This document shows, in pieces, positions 1-5,841 of a stretch of DNA of 5,841 bases. Every line of letters begins with the position of its first letter. Position 1 is the stretch's first letter. The notes below the pieces were generated by a model. It did not search any database. It saw only the letters and a program-made list of their open reading frames with translations, and was not told where the DNA came from. This DNA is from Verrucomicrobiota bacterium (GTDB lineage: Bacteria > Verrucomicrobiota > Verrucomicrobiia > Limisphaerales > UBA1100): contig JAPKDK010000193.1 in the NCBI GenBank assembly GCA_028872645.1, positions 1-5,841 of the forward strand. The letters run 5' to 3'. The position numbers and the translations under genes are program-made.

Positions 1-1802
1 GAATCATCGCCAAAACCAATTCGGCGGGCGAGGCCATCCTGGAACCCGGAAGCAAAAAAGCAAAGCACGGCAACGGATTTACTTTTGAGTCGTACATCCC
101 GAAGGATCACGAGGCCACAATCCTCACAGCACCCAACATCACGCAAGAACGTGAGAGCACGTTATTGATGAGTTTTCTGATTACGATCCTTCCGTTTTTG
201 ATCATCGTTTTCTTCATATACTTTTTCTTCATCCGCCAAATTAAAATGGCCGGCAAGGGCGCAATGAACTTTGGCAAAAGCAAAGCCCGGATGATGAACA
301 AGGATAAAAATAAAATCACGTTCAAGGATGTAGCCGGCGTAGAGGAAGCCAAAGATGAAGTCAGCGAGCTGGTGGAATTCTTAAAGGACCCCAAAAAATT
401 CCAAAAGCTCGGCGGCCGAATCCCCAAAGGCATTCTAATGGTGGGTTCTCCGGGCACCGGCAAAACTCTTTTGGCCAAAGCCATCGCCGGTGAGGCTGAC
501 GCTGGTTTCTTTAATATCAGTGGGTCGGATTTTGTTGAGATGTTTGTGGGTGTGGGTGCCAGCCGTGTTCGTGATATGTTCGAGCAAGCCCGCAAAGTTA
601 CGCCTTGTCTTGTTTTCATTGATGAAATTGATGCAGTAGGACGCCACCGCGGCCACGGGCTCGGCGGCGGCAACGATGAACGCGAACAAACGCTCAACGC
701 GCTGCTTGTGGAAATGGACGGATTCGATTCGCAAGAAGGGATCATTATTATTGCTGCCACCAACCGTCCGGATGTTTTGGATCCCGCATTGCTCCGCCCC
801 GGCCGTTTTGATCGCCAAATCACTGTGAGCCTGCCGGATGTGCGCGGACGGGAAGCGATCCTTAAAGTCCACGCGAAAAAAGTGAAACTGGCCAAGAAGG
901 TGGATCTTTCAGTAATTGCTCGCGGCACTCCGGGATATTCCGGCGCGGAATTAGCGAACTTGCTCAACGAAGCAGCGCTTTTGGCAGCGCGTCGAAACAA
1001 AAAACGCATCGGCATGGTTGAGCTTGAAGAATCCCGCGACAAAGTTCGCTGGGGCCGCGAACGCCGCAGTATGGCGATGACCGAGGAAGACAAAAAACGC
1101 ACCGCTTGGCACGAGGCCGGCCACGCGATCATCAACGTGTTGCTTGAGCACTGCCATCCGCTGCACAAGGTCACTATCATTCCGCGCGGCCAATCACTCG
1201 GTTCCACAATGAGTTTACCCAAGGATGACGTGCTGAACTATCAGCGCCTCGAGATGCTTGACACCATTTGCATGACGATGGGCGGCCGGATCGCCGAGGA
1301 AATGTATTCGGGCGATGTCTCCTCCGGCGCGGCGGGCGACATTCAACAGGCCACCAAGATGGCGCGCGCGATGGTTTGCCAATTCGGCATGAGCGACAAG
1401 CTGGGCATGGTGATGTACGGCGGCGAAAATGAATACGTCTTCCTCGGACGCGACATGGCGAAAAGCAAAGAATACAGCGAAGACACCGCCCAAAAAATTG
1501 ACGCCGAGATGATGCTCATTACTAAGGAATCCTACGAACGCGCCCAGAAACTGATCAGTGACAATCGCGACAAACTCGATGTCATCGCGGAAAGCCTCTT
1601 GGAATACGAAACGCTCGACGGCAAACAGGTGGAGGAAATTGTGCGTACAGGCAAGTTCACTCCGCCCAAAGACATTGGCAAAGGCGGTGATGGCCCAAGT
1701 GGTGAAGAAGCGTCCACGCCATTGTCCGACGACAAGCTCCAGAAAAAAACTAACGACGAGGATGGAGGGCTCGGCAGCACTCCCGCGCCGGCTCCCGCCT
1801 AA
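1..1802 (+). CDS. ftsH: ATP-dependent zinc metalloprotease FtsH, 5'-truncated by the window edge
   Basis: Membrane-anchored AAA+ protease that unfolds and degrades membrane and short-lived cytosolic proteins. The frame is open from base 3 (599 codons before the TAA), so the gene starts upstream; the in-frame TTG at 165 and ATG at 168 lie at the second membrane helix and are not the real start. In order one sees the end of the periplasmic domain (3-170), a membrane helix rich in Phe/Ile/Leu (171-233), Walker A GSPGTGKT (444-467), pore loop FVG (543-551), Walker B with FIDE (612-626), the second region of homology with arginine fingers encoded at 804 and 813, the zinc site HEAGH (1110-1124) and the third zinc ligand Asp (1338-1340). 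The tail after about 1660 is acidic and ends in a Pro/Ala run. By alignment with E. coli FtsH from memory, roughly 45 or more N-terminal residues, including the first membrane helix, are missing. The second residue of Walker A is Ser where Pro is usual. Identity is secure. Confidence 0.97.
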   Translation, partial: IIAKTNSAGEAILEPGSKKAKHGNGFTFESYIPKDHEATILTAPNITQERESTLLMSFLITILPFLIIVFFIYFFFIRQIKMAGKGAMNFGKSKARMMNKDKNKITFKDVAGVEEAKDEVSELVEFLKDPKKFQKLGGRIPKGILMVGSPGTGKTLLAKAIAGEADAGFFNISGSDFVEMFVGVGASRVRDMFEQARKVTPCLVFIDEIDAVGRHRGHGLGGGNDEREQTLNALLVEMDGFDSQEGIIIIAATNRPDVLDPALLRPGRFDRQITVSLPDVRGREAILKVHAKKVKLAKKVDLSVIARGTPGYSGAELANLLNEAALLAARRNKKRIGMVELEESRDKVRWGRERRSMAMTEEDKKRTAWHEAGHAIINVLLEHCHPLHKVTIIPRGQSLGSTMSLPKDDVLNYQRLEMLDTICMTMGGRIAEEMYSGDVSSGAAGDIQQATKMARAMVCQFGMSDKLGMVMYGGENEYVFLGRDMAKSKEYSEDTAQKIDAEMMLITKESYERAQKLISDNRDKLDVIAESLLEYETLDGKQVEEIVRTGKFTPPKDIGKGGDGPSGEEASTPLSDDKLQKKTNDEDGGLGSTPAPAPA

Positions 1803-1810
1803 TACCGGCT

Positions 1811-2479
1811 ATGAAAATTGCCCCCTCGCTTTTGGCGGCGGATTTCGGAAAGTTCCAGCAAGAGGCCGCACGCGCCGAGCGTGCCGGTGGCGATTGGCTG
1901 CACCTCGACATAATGGACGGCCATTTCGTGCCAAATATTTCTTTTGGGCCTGATGTTGTGAAAGCACTCCGGCCAAAAAACAAAATGTTTTTTGACGTGC
2001 ACCTGATGTGTTTGCGCCCGGAAATCCTCATCGAACCTTTCGCCAAAGCAGGCGGCGAGCAAATTATCATTCACGCCGAACTGGACCAAAAAGTGAATGA
2101 TCTCATTTGGCAAATTCGTAATCTAAATCTTAAGGTCGGCCTTGCCGTGAACCCGCCCACCTCCATCGCCGCCGCCGAGCCTTATCTCGATAAAATTGAT
2201 CTGCTGCTAGTAATGACCGTGAACCCCGGTTTCGGCGGCCAATCCTTTATGGGGGAATGCCTGCCCAAAGTGCAACAAGCCTGGGAATGGCGTCGCCAGC
2301 GCGGCCTCGGCTATCGGATCGAGGTGGATGGAGGCGTGGATTTGGCCGCCGCCGCCGAATGTGCGCACGCGGGAGCGGATACTTTCGTGAGCGGCACGGG
2401 ACTCTTCGGCAAACGCAATATGAAACAAGCCGTAACGCGAATGCGCGCCACCGTGGAGAAAAACCGAAAACGCAACTGA
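1811..2479 (+). CDS. rpe: Ribulose-phosphate 3-epimerase
   Basis: Cytosolic TIM-barrel enzyme interconverting D-ribulose 5-phosphate and D-xylulose 5-phosphate in the pentose phosphate pathway. The 222-residue length is typical. Family motifs are present in order: PSLLAADF (5-12), HLDIMDGHFVPN (31-42), DVHLM (62-66), VNPGFGGQSF (137-146) and EVDGGV (171-176). The expected metal ligands are His31, Asp33, His64 and Asp173, of which Asp33 and Asp173 are also the acid/base pair. The phosphate-binding end of the barrel reads SGTGLF where SG(S/T)A(I/L)F is more common. The ATG at 1811 puts the MKIAPSLLAADF start exactly where the family begins. It lies 8 bases after the ftsH stop and has no convincing Shine-Dalgarno sequence, so translation may depend on ribosomes finishing ftsH. 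Its stop overlaps the next start. Confidence 0.96.
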   Translation: MKIAPSLLAADFGKFQQEAARAERAGGDWLHLDIMDGHFVPNISFGPDVVKALRPKNKMFFDVHLMCLRPEILIEPFAKAGGEQIIIHAELDQKVNDLIWQIRNLNLKVGLAVNPPTSIAAAEPYLDKIDLLLVMTVNPGFGGQSFMGECLPKVQQAWEWRRQRGLGYRIEVDGGVDLAAAAECAHAGADTFVSGTGLFGKRNMKQAVTRMRATVEKNRKRN

Positions 2480-2481
2480 TG
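2477..2481 (+). promoter_or_regulatory. TGATG stop-start junction between rpe and the phosphohexomutase gene
   Basis: The TGA of rpe (2477-2479) shares its A with the ATG of the next gene (2479-2481). The only purine-rich Shine-Dalgarno-like string upstream (GGAGA, 2455-2459) is about 19 bases from the ATG, too far for normal spacing. This arrangement is typical of translational coupling by terminating ribosomes. The coupling is inferred; the overlap is seen directly. Confidence 0.6.
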
Positions 2482-3915
2482 ACAACAGATCATCCCAACA
2501 TCAAGTTTGGCACTGACGGCTGGCGCGCGGTAATGGCAGAAGATTTCACCTTCGCCAATGTGCGAGCCGTGGCGCAGGCCACGGCGGATTATTTCCGTCG
2601 CCGCAAAACCCGCACCACCCGCAAACGGATGGTGGTGGGTTACGACCGACGTTTTCTTTCAGACGAATTTGCAATGACCGTAGCCGAAGTGTTGGCGGGC
2701 AATGGCTACGAAGTGATCCTCACGAACACCCCCACGCCCACGCCGGCAGTTTCCTGGGCAGTCAAGGCGGGGCAGGGGAGAGCGGGAGTGATGCTCACCG
2801 CCAGCCATAATCCCGCACGCTTTAATGGCTATAAACTCAAACTCCACCACGGCGGCCCGGCGGATCCGGATACCTGTAGCGGCGTGGAGGCACTGATTGG
2901 AAAGCATCCCGTGCGTTCGATGCCATTCAAAAAGGCGCACGCACGCAAACTGATTCGCGTGGAGGATGTTCGGCCGCGTTATTATCGCGCGTTACGCAAG
3001 TTGGTGGATTTCAAACTCATCGCAAAGAGCGGTTTGCATTTTGGGCACGAGGCGTTGTTTGGTGTAGGGGCAGGGTGCTTCGAGGAATTGCTAGAAGGCA
3101 CCAATTGCAAAGTCACTACTTTCAATGGCGCGCACGATCCCAACTTTGGCGGCATTAATCCTGAACCTATCGCTCGCAATTACACCGCCACGGCGGAGGC
3201 TCTTCGGCGCAAGCCGGTGGATTTTTGCCTCGTCACTGATGGCGACGCCGATCGTATTGGCGGAATGGACGGCCGCGGCAATGCGCTGACCACTCACCAA
3301 ATTATTTGCCTGTTGCTTGAGCATTTTATTTTGCGCCGACAGGGGCGGGGGAGGGTGGTGAAAGCGCTCACCACTACTTCGATGGTTGATATTATTTGCG
3401 GCCGTTACGACCTCGAACTCACCGAGACCGGCGTCGGCTTCAAATATATTTGCGAAGAAATGTTGCGCGGCGACGTGTTACTCGGCTTCGAGGAAAGCGG
3501 CGGCGTAGGATTCCCCAACCACGTGCCCGAACGCGACGGCTTGCTTGCTGGCTTGATGATGCTCGAACTGCTCGCGATGGAAAAACTACCACTTACCAAA
3601 CTGCTCGCCCGATTGGACAGCGAATATTCACCGCACCGGTACGACCGCTTGGACACCCATTTCCCACTCGAAAAACGCGGTGAATTGATGACCCAATGCG
3701 CGGTGTATCCACCCAAGCAACTTCTCGGCTCTCCGGTGGAGCGGTTGCAAACTTTTGATGGCGTGAAATTCACCGCCCGTAACGGCTGCTGGCTGATGCT
3801 GCGCGGATCCGGCACAGAGCCGGTCCTCCGCATTTACGCTGAAGCCCCCACCGAAGCCGGTGTAGCGCATTTGCTGGAACAGGGCCAAAACCTCGCGCGG
3901 GCCTCGCTCCGATAG
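2479..3915 (+). CDS. Alpha-D-phosphohexomutase (phosphoglucomutase/phosphomannomutase family)
   Basis: Cytosolic enzyme moving phosphate between C1 and C6 of a hexose, feeding glycogen, cell-wall or nucleotide-sugar synthesis. The 478-residue length fits the bacterial PGM/PMM family. The four signatures are intact: TASHNP (107-112) with catalytic phosphoserine Ser109; the metal loop DGDADR (254-259) with Asp254, Asp256 and Asp258; the sugar-specificity loop EESGG (338-342); and the phosphate-binding loop RGSGTEP (442-448). The N-terminal KFGTDGWR (9-16) and DPNFGGINPEP segments also match. EESGG rather than GEMSGH favours glucose phosphate as substrate, but specificity cannot be fixed from sequence alone. 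The frame stays open upstream to 2257, but ATG 2479 is chosen because the conserved N-terminus begins at residue 8 and longer versions would run through rpe. Oddities are an Arg/Lys-rich stretch at 40-50, Arg57 where Thr or Asn is common (YDRR), and two G-rich patches with unusual codons. Confidence 0.94.
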   Translation: MTTDHPNIKFGTDGWRAVMAEDFTFANVRAVAQATADYFRRRKTRTTRKRMVVGYDRRFLSDEFAMTVAEVLAGNGYEVILTNTPTPTPAVSWAVKAGQGRAGVMLTASHNPARFNGYKLKLHHGGPADPDTCSGVEALIGKHPVRSMPFKKAHARKLIRVEDVRPRYYRALRKLVDFKLIAKSGLHFGHEALFGVGAGCFEELLEGTNCKVTTFNGAHDPNFGGINPEPIARNYTATAEALRRKPVDFCLVTDGDADRIGGMDGRGNALTTHQIICLLLEHFILRRQGRGRVVKALTTTSMVDIICGRYDLELTETGVGFKYICEEMLRGDVLLGFEESGGVGFPNHVPERDGLLAGLMMLELLAMEKLPLTKLLARLDSEYSPHRYDRLDTHFPLEKRGELMTQCAVYPPKQLLGSPVERLQTFDGVKFTARNGCWLMLRGSGTEPVLRIYAEAPTEAGVAHLLEQGQNLARASLR

Positions 3916-3923
3916 CAATTTTC

Positions 3924-3951
3924 TTTTCATTACGCAATTTGCGAGTATCGT
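3924..3951 (+). promoter_or_regulatory. Weak sigma-70-like promoter candidate upstream of lepA
   Basis: TTTTCA (3924-3929) and TATCGT (3946-3951) each match the -35 and -10 consensus at 4 of 6 positions and are separated by 16 bases. They lie in the only intergenic gap, which makes a separate lepA promoter plausible. The -10 candidate coincides with the loop of a hairpin, so the match may be coincidental. Such weak matches are common by chance. Confidence 0.18.
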
Positions 3952-3959
3952 CTCGCGGA
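3938..3959 (+). other. Hairpin in the lepA leader
   Basis: GCGAG (3941-3945) and CTCGC (3952-3956) are perfect reverse complements around a 6-base loop. In RNA, one U-A pair and two U-G wobbles can extend the stem to 8 pairs. No T-run follows, so it is not a standard intrinsic terminator. A smaller alternative hairpin, CGCA/TGCG (3933-3943), overlaps it and cannot form at the same time. The inverted repeat is visible; any regulatory role is speculation. Confidence 0.35.
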
Positions 3960-3966
3960 CGCGTTT

Positions 3967-3971
3967 GAAGG
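3967..3971 (+). promoter_or_regulatory. Shine-Dalgarno sequence of lepA
   Basis: GAAGG ends 8 bases before the ATG at 3980, an ideal spacing. It decides the start: the in-frame TTG at 3965 overlaps this site and would add five residues that the LepA family lacks. It is the clearest ribosome binding site in the window. Confidence 0.7.
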
Positions 3972-3979
3972 TTTCAAGG

Positions 3980-5770
3980 ATGGACCCCAAATATATACGA
4001 AATTTTAGCATCATTGCCCACATCGACCACGGGAAAACCACGTTGTCGGATCGGCTGCTTTCGTTCACTAACACGGTGAGCGATCGCGAGATGGAGGATC
4101 AGCTGCTCGACTCGATGGACCTCGAGCGCGAACGCGGCATCACTATCAAGGCTCATCCGGTGACAATGATGTACACCGCCAAGGATGGCCATGAGTACGA
4201 GCTGAATCTCATCGACACACCGGGGCACGTGGATTTTTCCTACGAAGTTTCTCGCAGTCTCAGCGCGTGCGAGGGCGCACTGCTCATCGTCGATGCCGCG
4301 CAAGGCGTGGAGGCCCAGACTGTCGCCAACGTCCACCTCGCCAACCGGCAAGGGCTTGAGGTCATTCCGGTGATCAACAAAATTGATTTGCCGCACGCCG
4401 ATGTGCCCAACGCCATCAAGCAAATCGAAGACGTGCTGACCATCCCTGGCGACCACGCAATCCCGTGCAGCGCCAAGGAAGGTACCGGCATCGAAGATAT
4501 TTTAGAGGCCATCGTGGAACTCGTGCCGCCGCCCAAACCCACCGCGGGCGGCAAACTCCAAGCGCTCGGGTACGATTCAGTTTACGATCCATACAAAGGC
4601 GTGATCATTCACGTACGCGTTTTTGATGGCGAGTTGCGGCCCGGCATTCGGGTCCGCCTCCATCATTCGCAAAAGACCGTCGAGGTGAAAGAGGTCGGCA
4701 GCTTCAACCCCAAACCTTATTCGCGCGATTGCCTCGGGGTGGGCGAAACAGGTTATTTCACCGCCAATATTCGCAGCCCGCGTGATGTGAAAATGGGCGA
4801 CACCATCACCGACACCAGCGATCCCGCGCCCATTTTGCCCGGCTTTAAAGAAGTGCAGCCGATGGTGTTCAGCGGTATTTATCCAATCAACTCCGTTGAT
4901 TTCGAGAACCTCAAAGGCAGTCTTGCCAAACTACAACTTAATGATCCTGCGTTTGTATACCAACCCGAAAGCTCGGTTGCACTCGGCTTTGGTTTTCGCT
5001 GTGGCTTCCTCGGGCTGTTGCATTTGGAAATCATTCAGGAACGCCTGCGACGCGAGTTCGACATGGACATCATCGCCACTTATCCGAGCGTGATTTACCA
5101 AATAGTGCTCACCGACGGAAGCAAAGTGGAGGTCGATAATCCCGCGCATATGCCCGACCCCTCCGTCATTAACTGGATCGAGGAACCCATCGTCCGGTTC
5201 TTCATTATTTGCCCCAATGAAAACATCGGTGACATGATGAATCTCATCGGCGACAAACGTGGCTTGCTCGAACATACCGAAACCCTCGACACCACCCGCG
5301 TGATGCTCGAAGGCACGCTGCCGCTGAACGAAATCCTGATTGACTTTCACGACCGCATCAAGAGCATCACCCGTGGCTATGGCAGCATGGATTATGAAGC
5401 CACCGGATACCTCCAAGCCGATATGGTGAAGCTGGACATGATGGTGAACGGGGAGGGCGTGGACGCCTTCTCCAGCATCGTGCACCGCGACAAAGCCACC
5501 GCCCGCGGCCGTTCGCTGGCCGCCAAGTTGAAAGAAGTCATCCCGCGCCAACAATACAAAGTCGCCATCCAAGGCGCCATCGGCGGAAACATCATCGCGC
5601 GCGAAACTATCGGTGCCATGCGCAAAGACGTCACCGCCAAATGCTACGGCGGCGACATCAGCCGCAAACGCAAATTATTGGACAAACAGAAAAAGGGCAA
5701 AAAACGAATGAAAGCCATCGGCTCGGTAAACATCCCGCAGGATGCTTTCATTAAAGTGCTCAAAGCATAA
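3980..5770 (+). CDS. lepA: Elongation factor 4 (LepA), ribosome-associated GTPase
   Basis: Translational GTPase that binds the ribosome and affects translocation or initiation under stress; it associates partly with the membrane in E. coli. The 596 residues are close to the E. coli length of 599. All G motifs are present: G1 AHIDHGKT (13-20), G2 around ERERGITIKA (49-58) with Thr55, G3 DTPGH (79-83) with catalytic His83, G4 NKID (133-136), and G5 SAKEGTG shortly after. Domain II, the EF-G-like domain III (GFGFRCGFLGLLHLE) and domain V follow. The C-terminus carries the LepA-specific KCYGGDISRKRKLL and KKGKKRMK segments, which separate it from EF-G and BipA. The ATG at 3980 is preferred over the upstream TTG because it has a well-placed Shine-Dalgarno sequence and gives the family N-terminus, with IRNFSIIAHIDHGK starting at residue 6. 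It lies 64 bases after the mutase gene and 9 bases before the next gene. Confidence 0.97.
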   Translation: MDPKYIRNFSIIAHIDHGKTTLSDRLLSFTNTVSDREMEDQLLDSMDLERERGITIKAHPVTMMYTAKDGHEYELNLIDTPGHVDFSYEVSRSLSACEGALLIVDAAQGVEAQTVANVHLANRQGLEVIPVINKIDLPHADVPNAIKQIEDVLTIPGDHAIPCSAKEGTGIEDILEAIVELVPPPKPTAGGKLQALGYDSVYDPYKGVIIHVRVFDGELRPGIRVRLHHSQKTVEVKEVGSFNPKPYSRDCLGVGETGYFTANIRSPRDVKMGDTITDTSDPAPILPGFKEVQPMVFSGIYPINSVDFENLKGSLAKLQLNDPAFVYQPESSVALGFGFRCGFLGLLHLEIIQERLRREFDMDIIATYPSVIYQIVLTDGSKVEVDNPAHMPDPSVINWIEEPIVRFFIICPNENIGDMMNLIGDKRGLLEHTETLDTTRVMLEGTLPLNEILIDFHDRIKSITRGYGSMDYEATGYLQADMVKLDMMVNGEGVDAFSSIVHRDKATARGRSLAAKLKEVIPRQQYKVAIQGAIGGNIIARETIGAMRKDVTAKCYGGDISRKRKLLDKQKKGKKRMKAIGSVNIPQDAFIKVLKA

Positions 5771-5779
5771 GACTTAGAT

Positions 5780-5841
5780 ATGACAAAAAATTGGCGCTGG
5801 TTCATTTCCAAAACCCTCCGCGACGCCGTGGAGCTGCACAA
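5780..5841 (+). CDS. lepB: Start of a gene, probably signal peptidase I (LepB), cut by the window end
   Basis: Nine bases after the lepA stop an ATG opens a frame that stays open to the window end, giving 20 residues plus two bases: a short basic and aromatic N-terminus (MTKNWRWF) followed by ISKTLRDAVELH. No catalytic motif is included, so identity rests on context. lepA-lepB is a conserved gene pair in many bacteria, and the residues resemble N-termini I recall for signal peptidase I of Verrucomicrobiota, which have a long N-terminal extension before the membrane segment. No clear Shine-Dalgarno sequence is seen; coupling to lepA translation is likely. If correct, the product would cleave signal peptides of exported proteins at the membrane. 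That a gene starts here is more certain than its name. Confidence 0.55.
   Translation, partial: MTKNWRWFISKTLRDAVELH

Noticed and set aside
165..170. TTG/ATG at 165-168 as the start of ftsH
   Set aside because: The frame is open to the left edge and encodes FtsH periplasmic-domain sequence; starting here would remove the first membrane helix and that domain.
107..1222. Long minus-strand open frame (371 codons) opposite ftsH
   Set aside because: It lies wholly antisense to a gene with every FtsH motif intact, and its translation is Ser/Arg-rich with no recognisable domain. Open antisense frames of this length are expected from the codon bias of the sense gene.
1558..1953. Plus-strand frame bridging the ftsH end and the rpe start
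   Set aside because: It overlaps two conserved genes in a different frame and its product is low-complexity and Arg-rich.
2257..2478. Upstream extension of the mutase frame
   Set aside because: The extra 74 codons overlap rpe in another frame and are Arg-rich without homology to the family, whose N-terminus begins right after ATG 2479.
3938..3971. Intrinsic terminator between the mutase gene and lepA
   Set aside because: The hairpin has only five Watson-Crick core pairs and is followed by CGCGTTTGAAGG rather than a T-run, so termination is not supported.
4931..5572. Minus-strand open frame (213 codons) opposite the 3' half of lepA
   Set aside because: It mirrors conserved LepA coding sequence, shows no motif of its own and has no visible ribosome site; it is a shadow frame.

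Overview
The window is a stretch of bacterial chromosome carrying core housekeeping genes, all on the + strand and very tightly packed. It reads ftsH (5' end outside the window), rpe, an alpha-D-phosphohexomutase gene, lepA, and the first 20 codons of a gene that is probably lepB. I see no mobile element, CRISPR array, RNA gene or defence-like cassette, and no sign of recent transfer.

Organism: the base composition is moderately GC-rich. The FtsH Walker B region (GRHRGHGLGGGNDEREQ type), the lineage-flavoured LepA, and the N-terminus of the last gene (a WFxSKTLRDAVEL-like start) resemble sequences I associate with Verrucomicrobiota of the Pedosphaera/Limisphaera type. This is inference from memory of family sequences. 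A 16S or marker-gene placement of the parent contig would settle it.

Layout: positions 1-1802 encode FtsH from its periplasmic domain to its C-terminus, including the second membrane helix, AAA+ ATPase and zinc protease. After 8 bases rpe (1811-2479) follows, and its stop codon overlaps the start of the phosphohexomutase gene (2479-3915) in a TGATG junction. A 64-base gap (3916-3979) is the only real intergenic space. It holds a small hairpin, a weak promoter-like pair of hexamers and a clear Shine-Dalgarno sequence for lepA (3980-5770). Nine bases after lepA the next reading frame opens (5780 to the window end).

How the genes fit together: FtsH degrades misfolded or short-lived membrane and cytosolic proteins. 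Rpe and the phosphohexomutase handle sugar phosphates (pentose phosphate pathway and hexose-1-P/hexose-6-P exchange). LepA (EF4) is a ribosomal GTPase, and the presumed LepB would cleave signal peptides. The spacing suggests one transcript from ftsH through the mutase, with lepA-lepB either continuing it or forming a second unit. The window is ordinary core genome. The points most worth a second look are the lepA leader structure, two G-rich patches with atypical codons inside the mutase gene, and a few residue substitutions at conserved motifs. I did not find an undescribed system.
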